In this document: in pieces, positions 22,112 through 30,317 of the stretch
How the letters are laid out: each line of letters opens with the position of its first letter
Position numbering within the stretch: position 1 is the stretch's first letter
Source: Planctomycetota bacterium
GTDB lineage: Bacteria; Planctomycetota; JACQVV01; JASMLP01
Length of the DNA: 41,708 nucleotides
Reading direction: 5' to 3'
Assembly (NCBI GenBank): GCA_030748635.1
Contig: JASMLP010000107.1
Coordinates: 1-41,708 of the forward strand
The notes under the pieces: generated by a model
Database searches by the model: none
Told to the model about the DNA's origin: nothing
The model's input: the letters and a program-made list of their open reading frames with translations, nothing else
Position numbers and translations under genes: made by a program

Positions 22112-23959
22112 TCAATCGAGCGACACAAAACACTCTGGAAGCGCTTTTTTCAACGATTCGATTCCTGCATCTGAAATGTCCGGACACGCCAAGAGGTCGA
22201 GACGAGACAGCGTTTTGATCTTCTCCAGATGCGAAAGTCCTTGATCGGTGATGAGGTCGCACTGCGTCAAATCGAGATGTTCCAACTGTTCAAACGCGCT
22301 CAGATGAGCGAGGCCGGAATCATCTACCTCGAAGCAACCAGAAAGTTTCAAACGTCTCATTCCTCTCAACGAACGGAGAAAAGACACTCCCTTGTTGGTA
22401 ATCCGAGAACATCCCGAAAGAACTAAAATTTCCAAATTCTTATGGGCGGAGATTGCCGACAATCCTCGATCCCCGATCGACCCACATCCCTCCAGGTCCA
22501 GTCCCTTGAGCTGCGATGATAAAGGCAGTCGGGTCAGGCCAAGATCCGTCAATTCTGCGCTTCCCTTCAAGGCCACCCGCTCGAGTCGATGCAAGCCGGA
22601 CAGATGCCGCATAGCCGTATCGTTTACCCCCTGGCAATAGGAAAGGTCCACCCGACGGAGATGGGTCCAGAACGCCAAGACTTCCAGGCCAACGGCGGTC
22701 ACTTTGGGGCAATAATTCAAACGAACCACTTCCACATTTCGCAACCCCTTCAGAGACAGAAGCCCCTCATCGTTGAGTTCGCTACAACCCGAAAGATCCA
22801 ATTCAGTCAAAGCGGTCAGTTTTTTCAGAAAAGAAAATCCAACCGGAGTGACCTGATAACACCCGGAAAGATCGAGCGCTTTCAGCGATTCCAGGTGAGA
22901 AAGTGATTCAACTCCCCGATCCGTCAGCCAACCTCCATGTCTTCCGGGCAACTCCAGATCCCGAAGAAACCGCAAACCCACCAAGCCAGCCAAAGCGTTC
23001 TCCCTGAGCTTCTCACATCCCCGAATTCGCAGAGATTCGAGATTCCCTAAAACACTCAGGTTCTGAAGTCCCATATCCGTGAGTTGGCGACACCCCGAAA
23101 GATCCAGAACCCGAAGCCGCTGCAGCGACTCGAGATGAACGAACCCCTCCCCGGTAATACGCTCACAATCGGACAGATCCAGGAATTCCAACTGTATCTG
23201 TTGACGCAACAAAGCCAACCCGTTATCCGTCAATCGATTCATTCCCGAAAGGTTCAGCTCGACGAGTTCCGGCCAGCTAGCAAAACATCTCGCGGCCTCG
23301 TCGCCTAAACGCCAACAAGACTGTAGGGAAAGACGTTTCAGTCCGCTCAGATTTCGCAAATACCCGAGTCCCTCGTTGGTAATCTGACCACAGCGGATCA
23401 ATGTCAGGCCTTCTAACTTCTCCCAGCTTCCGATCCCCTCCAGAGTCCCATCATTCACCCAGGCACAATCCGCAAATTCCAGTTCACGCACAGTCGTGAG
23501 CTTGAGGCCTTCCTCCCCAAAGACGCCTCGAAGTCCATCCACTTGCCGTAGTGAAAGAACTTCGAGATTCTTCCAACGGGAAAGAATGGATATCCCTTTG
23601 CGACCGAGGCCCACCCCTCGCATACCCGGAATACGTCCCTCTCCCACCACAGAAAGACCCTGGACTCGACTGGCCATCAAATGCTCGACCGTAACGAGGA
23701 AACGCTCTTCTTCGAGGGGACATTTCTCCGTCGCGACGAGATCCACCGAACAGGCCTCAAGACTGGAGAGATCTTCCCAGGAAAAATCCTCTGGGACAGC
23801 GCCCAGTCGCATTTTTTTCCCGAACTCGTCCCGCGAGAAAACGACCACGGGATAAGGATCTATCGGCCGAACCACTTCTTGATCGGTCGAGCCTGTCTCC
23901 ACTCCGGAGCACCCGACAATTCCAAGGACAATGAGCGGAACGATAAACCGAAGGATCAT
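22112..23959 (-). CDS. Leucine-rich-repeat lipoprotein (AMN1/cysteine-containing LRR type)
   Basis: This 615-residue protein starts with a lipoprotein signal: a hydrophobic stretch then IVGC with Cys17 as the lipidation site. Residues about 75-615 consist of roughly twenty leucine-rich repeats of about 24 residues with the pattern LxxLDLSGCxxITDxGLxxL, the cysteine-containing type found in AMN1 and F-box proteins and in many planctomycete proteins. Such repeats form a curved solenoid for protein binding; no catalytic domain is seen. ATG at 23959 has GGGGAT about 9 bases upstream and makes the lipobox start correctly; an upstream in-frame start at 24031 would bury it and overlap anmK. Its ligand is unknown. 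A probable terminator follows. Confidence 0.87.
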   Translation of the reverse strand: MILRFIVPLIVLGIVGCSGVETGSTDQEVVRPIDPYPVVVFSRDEFGKKMRLGAVPEDFSWEDLSSLEACSVDLVATEKCPLEEERFLVTVEHLMASRVQGLSVVGEGRIPGMRGVGLGRKGISILSRWKNLEVLSLRQVDGLRGVFGEEGLKLTTVRELEFADCAWVNDGTLEGIGSWEKLEGLTLIRCGQITNEGLGYLRNLSGLKRLSLQSCWRLGDEAARCFASWPELVELNLSGMNRLTDNGLALLRQQIQLEFLDLSDCERITGEGFVHLESLQRLRVLDLSGCRQLTDMGLQNLSVLGNLESLRIRGCEKLRENALAGLVGLRFLRDLELPGRHGGWLTDRGVESLSHLESLKALDLSGCYQVTPVGFSFLKKLTALTELDLSGCSELNDEGLLSLKGLRNVEVVRLNYCPKVTAVGLEVLAFWTHLRRVDLSYCQGVNDTAMRHLSGLHRLERVALKGSAELTDLGLTRLPLSSQLKGLDLEGCGSIGDRGLSAISAHKNLEILVLSGCSRITNKGVSFLRSLRGMRRLKLSGCFEVDDSGLAHLSAFEQLEHLDLTQCDLITDQGLSHLEKIKTLSRLDLLACPDISDAGIESLKKALPECFVSLD

Positions 23960-24011
23960 GGATTCATCCCCATGTAAGAGTTCGTGAAGACCTGTCAACC
24001 GGAGCAAAACA

Positions 24012-25154
24012 TTATCCTGTCCGACGCCCAAGCACCACCGGATGCCTGGCGCCCGTTACCCGTGGCAAATTTCCCGGAACGCGGTCCAGATGCAAAAGAG
24101 CGAGAATGGCGAAAGCGATGGCCTCCTTGGCGTCTACCGGCCAGGACAGTTCCTGACTCGTTCCAACTCGAACCCCTTCGAGTTCCCTTTCAATTCCACG
24201 CATCAGGGTTGGGTTTCTGGCTCCCCCCCCCGAAACCAGAACATCTTCCAGAGGGAAAATCCATCGCTTCAGAGAACGAGCTATTGAGCGAGCCGTGAAT
24301 GCGGTGAACGTGGCGACCAGATCGTCCGCGGAGACTCCGAATCGTTCGGCCTCCTGGCCCCTCGCTCGAAAATACTCAGGTCCAAAATACTCTCTCCCCG
24401 TGGATTTGGGAGGAGACTTTTCAAAATAAGGATCTGCCAACCAATCGTTGAGCAAAGCCTCGTGAACACAGCCCTTTGCTCCAAGTTCACCATCCACGTC
24501 AAACGACAACCTCGACCCCGTAGCCGCCCTCGCCGCGAGATCGATCAAAACATTCCCCGGCCCCGTATCAAAAGCGATCGTTTCCGACTTCTCCAAAAGG
24601 ACTCGAGTCACATTAGCCATCCCACCCACATTCAGTAAAGCCCGAGGCTTCCCATCCGAACGACGAAAAAGCATCCAGTCAACCATCGGAACCAGTGGCG
24701 CTCCCTGTCCACCAGCAGCCATATCAGCGGACCGAAAATCGGACACCACCTTGATGCCCAGGTTTTCACGAATTCGTGCCGCGCAACCGACCTGAAGAGT
24801 ACTCCCACAAACTCCCTCAGCGGTCGGTGGATCGTGATAAAGAGTCTGCCCATGACTCCCCACCACAGCAACCGATGACGGCGAACAACCGAGTTCACGC
24901 AGAAGCTTCGAACCAACGGAAGCGAATCGCTTCCCAAGATCTCGATCCAAACGAACCAACTCCGAAAGACTTCCGTTGGCCATGACCGACTCAATCCGAC
25001 CGCGTTCCTGATCCGAGTAGGGTTCGCTCAAAAACCCCAGAACAGATACGGATAGGTCTTCCCCAGTACCCGAGGTTTCGATCAACGCCGCATCGACCCC
25101 GTCCAGACTGGTCCCACTCATCAAGCCCAAAGCACGCCGTATCAGACCACTCAT
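24012..25154 (-). CDS. anmK: Anhydro-N-acetylmuramic acid kinase
   Basis: AnmK opens and phosphorylates 1,6-anhydro-MurNAc released from peptidoglycan, giving MurNAc-6-phosphate for MurQ. The 380-residue protein has the family nucleotide motif GLMSGTSLDGVDAA near its N-terminus, GSHGQT, FDTGPGNVLID, the SGGGARNP segment and PVDAKEAIAFA. ATG at 25154 gives the usual family length and places the GLMSGTS motif correctly; a more upstream start at 25307 would lie inside murQ. It follows murQ by 4 bases, so the two act as a recycling pair. MurQ plus AnmK together imply uptake or cytoplasmic release of anhydro-muropeptides. Confidence 0.95.
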   Translation of the reverse strand: MSGLIRRALGLMSGTSLDGVDAALIETSGTGEDLSVSVLGFLSEPYSDQERGRIESVMANGSLSELVRLDRDLGKRFASVGSKLLRELGCSPSSVAVVGSHGQTLYHDPPTAEGVCGSTLQVGCAARIRENLGIKVVSDFRSADMAAGGQGAPLVPMVDWMLFRRSDGKPRALLNVGGMANVTRVLLEKSETIAFDTGPGNVLIDLAARAATGSRLSFDVDGELGAKGCVHEALLNDWLADPYFEKSPPKSTGREYFGPEYFRARGQEAERFGVSADDLVATFTAFTARSIARSLKRWIFPLEDVLVSGGGARNPTLMRGIERELEGVRVGTSQELSWPVDAKEAIAFAILALLHLDRVPGNLPRVTGARHPVVLGRRTG

Positions 25155-25158
25155 GGAT

Positions 25159-26058
25159 TCACTCAGCACCCAGGCGACCCAAAAACCCCTGAACCGACTC
25201 CAGGCGCCTTCGCGCCTCCTCAACACCACAGGAAAGTTGGTGCATGGCCAGAGCCGTTTTGACGTGCCCATCGGCCTCCTCAAGAAGAGCCTGGGCTCGG
25301 ATTTCATCGAGTCCGGTTTGACCCGATATCATGCGCACCGCTCTTTGAACAAGTTTCTGATTGGTCGGCTGAAGATCCACCATGAGGTTGCCAAACACTT
25401 TTCCGAGACAAACCATGGTGGTGGTCGTGATCATATTCAGAATCAACTTGGTCGCAGTTCCCCCCTTCATACGAGTCGAACCAGCGATCACCTCGGGCCC
25501 AACCACCGGAGCGAGAACCCAATCCGCAGGAACCGATTCGGGATCCACCGGATTGACCGTCAACAAAACTCGCAGAGCGCCTCGACGACCCGCTTCTTCC
25601 AGAGCAGCCAAAACAAAGGGAGTCCGGCCACTACAAGTGATCCCGATCACCACATCGTGCGTGGAGATATCTCTCTGCGCAACGGAATCGACCGCAGAAT
25701 GCAAATCATCTTCAGCCCCCTCGACCGCCAGATGAAGAGCCTGAGTTCCGCCAGCCACAATACCCTGGACACGCTCGGGCGACTCCCCAAAGGTGGGAGG
25801 AATCTCCGAGGCGTCGAGAACACCCAGTCGACCACTCGTCCCAGCCCCTACATAAAAAAGCCGACCTCCTGACCGAAAAGACTCGACAACTCTCTCCACA
25901 ACCTTCGCCAGAGTAGGTATCACCGACTCGACCGCCCGGACTACGAATCGGTCCTCTTCGTTGATCCGGCGCAATATCTCTTCGATACCGAGTTTATCGA
26001 GCCCCTTTGTCCGTTCGTTGATCTGCTCGGTCACCCAATCTTCACGATCTCCTCTCAC
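25159..26058 (-). CDS. murQ: N-acetylmuramic acid 6-phosphate etherase
   Basis: MurQ cleaves the lactyl ether of MurNAc-6-phosphate, giving GlcNAc-6-phosphate and D-lactate, the step after AnmK in peptidoglycan recycling. The 299-residue protein is a SIS-domain enzyme of typical size with GAGTSGRLGVLDASE, the family segment EIPPTFG, TCSGRTPFV and GSTRMKGGTATKL. The start is GTG at 26058 with a purine-rich GGAAA just upstream. It sits 15 bases after serA and 4 bases before anmK, so the three are probably cotranscribed. Confidence 0.96.
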   Translation of the reverse strand: MRGDREDWVTEQINERTKGLDKLGIEEILRRINEEDRFVVRAVESVIPTLAKVVERVVESFRSGGRLFYVGAGTSGRLGVLDASEIPPTFGESPERVQGIVAGGTQALHLAVEGAEDDLHSAVDSVAQRDISTHDVVIGITCSGRTPFVLAALEEAGRRGALRVLLTVNPVDPESVPADWVLAPVVGPEVIAGSTRMKGGTATKLILNMITTTTMVCLGKVFGNLMVDLQPTNQKLVQRAVRMISGQTGLDEIRAQALLEEADGHVKTALAMHQLSCGVEEARRRLESVQGFLGRLGAE

Positions 26059-26073
26059 TGGAAATTTCCTTCC

Positions 26074-27684
26074 TCAATATTCACGAGAAGAGCCCAGAAC
26101 GATCTGTCGAACCGTTTGCATGTTTTCAATCCCTCGCAACGATTCCAAGGTCGCTAACGAAGCGGGAGAATCCAGATTCAAAACCGCCATGGCCACTCCG
26201 CCGGGAGCGTTTCTTCCCAACTGGAACTGAGCAATATTGGTTCCTCCTTGCCCCAGATGACTCCCCACGGCACCGATCACACCAGGACGGTCGTAATTTC
26301 TAAAAAACAACAAGCAGTGAAGCGGTTCGAACTCCATATCGTATCCATCAACATGAACCACTCGCTCCATCCGGTCCTGAAAAATAGTCCCTGAAAACCG
26401 ATGGGTTCCATCCTCGGAATCAACCTCCAGGGAAAGTAGCATCGAATAGCCAGAGGATGGACCTGTTGTGACTGAATCGATTTCCAACCCTCGCTCCGTT
26501 GCCAGCACCGAAGCGTTGATCGCATTCACCTCCTTACCCATAACCGGTTGCAAGAACCCCTTGAGACAAGCTCCAAGAATAGAGTCCATCTCCTCGAAGC
26601 CGTGCCCCCCGAACTCCACCCGAATCTTCGAGGTCGCCCCCTCCACGAACTGCGCGGCCAAGCATCCCAGGCGCTCCGCTAGCGAAAACCAGGGGCGAAG
26701 TCGGTCGAAAGTGGCCCAATCCCGCACTGGGAGATTCACCGCTTCACGAAAAATCCCTCGCTGCAATGCGTCCCCCACCTGACGAGCGATCTGAAGCCCC
26801 ACTTGTAATTTGGCTTCCACAGTCGAAGCCCCGAGGTGGGGAGTTAACACAATATCAGGAACCTCTAGCAAGGGACTTTGGGGTGAAAGGGGTTCGTTCT
26901 GATACACATCCAGCGCCGCCCCTCCTAAATGCCCAGACTTCACCGCTTCGGCCAACGCCTCTTCATCCACCAACCCTCCCCGAGCACAATTGATCAGGCA
27001 AGCTCCCCGCTTCATTCGGGCCATTCTGTCGGCCGAGATAAGACCCTCGGTTTCTGGCAACCGAGGAACGTGCAGAGAAATAAAATCGGACCGAGAAAAC
27101 AGATCGTCCAGACTCACGAGTTCGATGCCGAGTTCCTTCTCCCTCTTTTCATTGACGAAAGGATCGAACCCAACGACATCCATGCCGAAAGCGCGCCCTC
27201 GCGTAGCCACCCGAGAACCGATACGCCCCAACCCGATTATGCCTAGCGTTTTTCCGTAAAGTTCGACTCCTACAAAATCGGTACGCTTCCAGGCCCCGGA
27301 CCGAAGTGAAGCATCCGCGGCCGGAACTTTGCGTGCCATGGAGAGCAAAAGGGCCCAGGTGTGCTCCACCGCCGCATTCGTATTTCCTGTGGGTGTATTC
27401 ATCACCGCGATCCCTTTGCGTGTCGCCGCATCCAGATCGATGTTGTCTATCCCCACCCCCGCGCGTCCGATGACCTGGAGATGACTGGCCTCAATGACCT
27501 CGAATCCAACCGTAGTGCCGCTACGAATGATCAATCCATCATAATCTCCTATGCGCTGGATCAACTCTTCCGACGAAAACCCCGTTTCAATGTCCACCTC
27601 CAGACCTCGCTCTCGAAGGTGCTCGACCGCTTTGTCGTCGATCGGATCAGTGATCAAAATTTTCACGCTAGGGTCTCCATTCAT
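26074..27684 (-). CDS. serA: D-3-phosphoglycerate dehydrogenase, long form
   Basis: SerA oxidises 3-phosphoglycerate to 3-phosphohydroxypyruvate, the first step of serine synthesis. The 536-residue protein has the catalytic and NAD-binding domains (GRAGVGIDNIDLDAA, the Rossmann loop GLGRIGS, RGGLVDE, and the catalytic histidine in TPHLGAST). After these come an intervening ASB domain (about 320-450) and a C-terminal ACT domain (about 460-536), as in mycobacterial-type SerA. The ACT domain usually allows feedback control by serine. ATG at 27684 fits the family start. serC and serB are not adjacent. Serine made here could feed PssA at the window start, which is only a pathway link. Confidence 0.96.
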   Translation of the reverse strand: MNGDPSVKILITDPIDDKAVEHLRERGLEVDIETGFSSEELIQRIGDYDGLIIRSGTTVGFEVIEASHLQVIGRAGVGIDNIDLDAATRKGIAVMNTPTGNTNAAVEHTWALLLSMARKVPAADASLRSGAWKRTDFVGVELYGKTLGIIGLGRIGSRVATRGRAFGMDVVGFDPFVNEKREKELGIELVSLDDLFSRSDFISLHVPRLPETEGLISADRMARMKRGACLINCARGGLVDEEALAEAVKSGHLGGAALDVYQNEPLSPQSPLLEVPDIVLTPHLGASTVEAKLQVGLQIARQVGDALQRGIFREAVNLPVRDWATFDRLRPWFSLAERLGCLAAQFVEGATSKIRVEFGGHGFEEMDSILGACLKGFLQPVMGKEVNAINASVLATERGLEIDSVTTGPSSGYSMLLSLEVDSEDGTHRFSGTIFQDRMERVVHVDGYDMEFEPLHCLLFFRNYDRPGVIGAVGSHLGQGGTNIAQFQLGRNAPGGVAMAVLNLDSPASLATLESLRGIENMQTVRQIVLGSSREY

Positions 27685-27749
27685 TTTTCATCAAATCTTC
27701 CTCAGCTAGCTCCACCGTCGGAATCTATACCGGAAGCCAGACGCTTTCC

Positions 27750-29441
27750 TTACTTGAGAAGGACACGATCTCCCTGCACCACCAAACGGTCTAACGGATC
27801 TTCAATCTGCCAGGCGTTGCCAAGCGCCTGGAGAACGCCGTCTTGACTCGATGGATTCAATCGAATCGCTCGAGCCGCCTGTCGAGAGGCTTCCTCCCTC
27901 AGGTCCCGATCCAGATAAAGAGCCAAGACATCTTCTGCCCGCTGAACGTCCAGTCCATAAAGATGTAAAAGTCGGGAGAGAAGGGGTCCGTCGGGATTCC
28001 GATCGGTCATCGGATGTTCAACCGAAAAAGGAGAAATGGATAACGCAGAAATCCTCAACCCACCCCCAGTGGGAATGAACACGATATGACGACGCCCATC
28101 AACGACCAGTTCTCGAGGATCTTCATTGTGAGCCACGCGGAGGGACGCCATCAATTCTACGATTTTCTCGTATCGAGTTTCTTCACGGTCGAGAATCTCC
28201 TTCAGCTGTTCATTCACAGCTTTCCGTCGAATCTCACGCAGTCCTAACAACGCGTCTTCGTAATGAAAACGTTCGGCTCGATCTCGAACCCCTTCCAGAA
28301 GAACATTCAAGCTGTTATCAGGAATCGGGTCGTCCTGGGGATCTTTTTCGACGGGCTGTCCTGGATCCTCAGCCAGAGAGTCGACCTCGATTCCACCTGG
28401 ACGGGTTCGGCCAGAGAGCGTTTGAGCAAGGACATACGCAAGAATCAGAAAAACAGCGGCCCCTAGCATCCAGGTGTGGGCGCCGGATTGGCGACGAATT
28501 CGCCGGGTGCTCTCCTCTCGGACCTGGACCTCACTCGCTTCGATATCTTGACGAGTCAGCCACCGCTTATCAGCGAGAATTTGTCCCATCGATCTCTCAA
28601 TTCCGTGATTTGCCAGATCTTCGTGCAGAGTTTTTGCAACCAAAACCTGTTCTTGAGTCAGGTGGACTCCGTGACGTAAGTAATGTTCGACCGCATCCTC
28701 CTCATGAGCATAAATCACATCCAGGACATAGGACGGGAAGCGATTTCGAGAAAGGAATTCTTCTTGCGACAGGATCCACTCGACACCCGATTGAGGGATG
28801 AACCTCTCCTCATGAAGTAATTCTCCCAGTCGCTTCTGGATACCGACACGGGCCAGTCGCAACTGAAGAACCAACGCCTCCGAGATGTCAGAAGGACGAA
28901 CATAGCCTTCATCGAGAGCGAGCTGCCCAAAAGCAAAATCTTCTTCACGAAGCGCCTGGAACCGCCCCGAAAAAACCGATCGTCGCGGTCGCCTCTGCAT
29001 CTGCAAAAGCCCCACCAGCAACTCTTTGCTCAGGAAACTCTTGTCGACAAGAATCTTCCCAATCATCACCTCAACACCGAGTTCTCGAATCTTGCTCTGA
29101 ATCTCCACCGCCTCGTCGAGCATGACGGGCTCGATAAACCCATTCAGTATCGCGAGTTGACCGATTCGATGATCTTCGGCAATTTCGCTCCCCGATGAAC
29201 AGAGAGGATTCTCCACCTCTCGGTTGGCGAGTTTTCGACCGCTTTCCACCTGCCCTTCACCGAGAAAGCCCTGCTCGACCAAAAACGACCCCAGGTCGAA
29301 TGGCACCCCATTGCGACGACACCAGTTGACCGATTCGACACCTAACGCTAACCAATCCTCTTTCACGAGACGGTTTCTCAGCAGAACCAAGGCCAAAGCC
29401 CGATCTAGTGGAGAGAGATATTGATCCGGATCGAAACTCAC
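27750..29441 (-). CDS. Membrane protein with repeated GspE-N/PilB-N-like modules
   Basis: I do not recognise a named family for this 563-residue protein. Its N-terminal half (about 1-320) contains about four copies of a module of roughly 60 residues with the pattern IGQLAxxxGFIxxxxLxEAxxxQ...GxILVDKxFLS. That pattern is reminiscent of the N-terminal domain of type II secretion and type IV pilus ATPases (GspE_N), but no ATPase domain follows. A single membrane helix lies at about 325-343, then a Pro/Asp-rich linker and a C-terminal domain of about 190 residues, probably extracytoplasmic. GTG at 29441 overlaps the glycosylase stop as GTGA. The layout suggests a cytoplasmic ligand-binding region linked across the membrane to an outer domain. 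Confidence 0.7.
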   Translation of the reverse strand: MSFDPDQYLSPLDRALALVLLRNRLVKEDWLALGVESVNWCRRNGVPFDLGSFLVEQGFLGEGQVESGRKLANREVENPLCSSGSEIAEDHRIGQLAILNGFIEPVMLDEAVEIQSKIRELGVEVMIGKILVDKSFLSKELLVGLLQMQRRPRRSVFSGRFQALREEDFAFGQLALDEGYVRPSDISEALVLQLRLARVGIQKRLGELLHEERFIPQSGVEWILSQEEFLSRNRFPSYVLDVIYAHEEDAVEHYLRHGVHLTQEQVLVAKTLHEDLANHGIERSMGQILADKRWLTRQDIEASEVQVREESTRRIRRQSGAHTWMLGAAVFLILAYVLAQTLSGRTRPGGIEVDSLAEDPGQPVEKDPQDDPIPDNSLNVLLEGVRDRAERFHYEDALLGLREIRRKAVNEQLKEILDREETRYEKIVELMASLRVAHNEDPRELVVDGRRHIVFIPTGGGLRISALSISPFSVEHPMTDRNPDGPLLSRLLHLYGLDVQRAEDVLALYLDRDLREEASRQAARAIRLNPSSQDGVLQALGNAWQIEDPLDRLVVQGDRVLLK

Positions 29442-30190
29442 CGATTTTTCCTTTCAACAATATCGATACCCAAAAAGTCGCAAGCGAGAGAAAGATCGTC
29501 CATCGCCTTCCATCGCATCTCAGGGCTCCGGAGCAAATAGGCCGGATGATAGGTTGCCAGAAGAGAGGTCCCCTCCCAATCATAAGTCTTTCCCCGAAGA
29601 CTCCCCAAAGAAACCGTCGGCTCCAAGCCGAGCAAGGTTCGAGCCGCATGAGCTCCCAGCGCCAGGATGAGTTCAGGCGCAATCACTTCTATCTGGCGAC
29701 GAAGAAAGGGAGAACACGAAATTTTTTCTTCGGGTAAGGGGTCTCGATTTTTTGGCGGACGGCATTTGAGTACATTACAAATATAAACCTCTTCCCGCGT
29801 GAGGCCCATCCGGGCGAGCATTCGTGTCAACAACGCCCCAGCTTGCCCCACAAACGGCTCCCCTTGCATATCTTCGTGACGCCCAGGAGCCTCGCCAACG
29901 AGCACCAGCCGAGCATTCGGGTGCCCGACCCCAAATACCACCCGATTTCGAGTTTGATGCAGCGCACACTGCGTACACCTCGACGCCTCCTCCTCAATCA
30001 CCCCAAGACCTCCTGCGGGATCGATCTCGGACGCCTTTATCAACGATTCAGAATCGGACGCGACCTCTTTCGCACGACTGACCGAAACCGACCTCGTGCC
30101 AAAAAAAGCCTCATAGCGAAGATGGGCTTCAAGGCTCGTCAGAGCACGTTCCTGAGAATCTTGGGCTTGGGTTGTCATGAAGTGCGACAT
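29438..30190 (-). CDS. Uracil-DNA glycosylase, family 4 (iron-sulfur)
   Basis: This enzyme removes uracil from DNA in base-excision repair. The 250-residue protein has the four iron-sulfur cysteines of the family (CTQC, then CNVLKC and the Cys in KISCSPF), motif A GEAPGRHEDMQGEPFVGQAG and motif B HPAYLLR. About 70 residues precede the catalytic domain and look disordered, longer than in most family 4 enzymes. ATG at 30190 has a GGTAGG-like ribosome site at good spacing; a TTG at 30217 would add nine residues. It is divergent from the S41 protease gene and coupled to the next gene by a GTGA overlap. Confidence 0.94.
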   Translation of the reverse strand: MSHFMTTQAQDSQERALTSLEAHLRYEAFFGTRSVSVSRAKEVASDSESLIKASEIDPAGGLGVIEEEASRCTQCALHQTRNRVVFGVGHPNARLVLVGEAPGRHEDMQGEPFVGQAGALLTRMLARMGLTREEVYICNVLKCRPPKNRDPLPEEKISCSPFLRRQIEVIAPELILALGAHAARTLLGLEPTVSLGSLRGKTYDWEGTSLLATYHPAYLLRSPEMRWKAMDDLSLACDFLGIDIVERKNR

Positions 30191-30254
30191 TGTAGAACCT
30201 ACCAGGCTTTCGAGCAAATCCGCTCAAACATAGAAATTCGATCGCGCCACTTCA

Positions 30255-30260
30255 TATAAT
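30255..30260 (+). promoter_or_regulatory. Probable -10 element of the S41 protease gene
   Basis: A perfect TATAAT lies 58 bases upstream of the protease ATG in the divergent spacer with the glycosylase gene. No good -35 hexamer is at the usual 16-18 base spacing, so either the promoter relies on another factor or the match is partly fortuitous. Confidence 0.4.
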
Positions 30261-30317
30261 GTGCCACACGCTATATGCGGTTCCCTACCCATTGCTGACT
30301 TCTTCAGAAGGACTTCC

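Noticed and set aside
30259-30280. TGGCAC on the minus strand near 30261 as a sigma-54 -24 element
   Set aside because: No GC-containing -12 element (TTGC) occurs at the required spacing.
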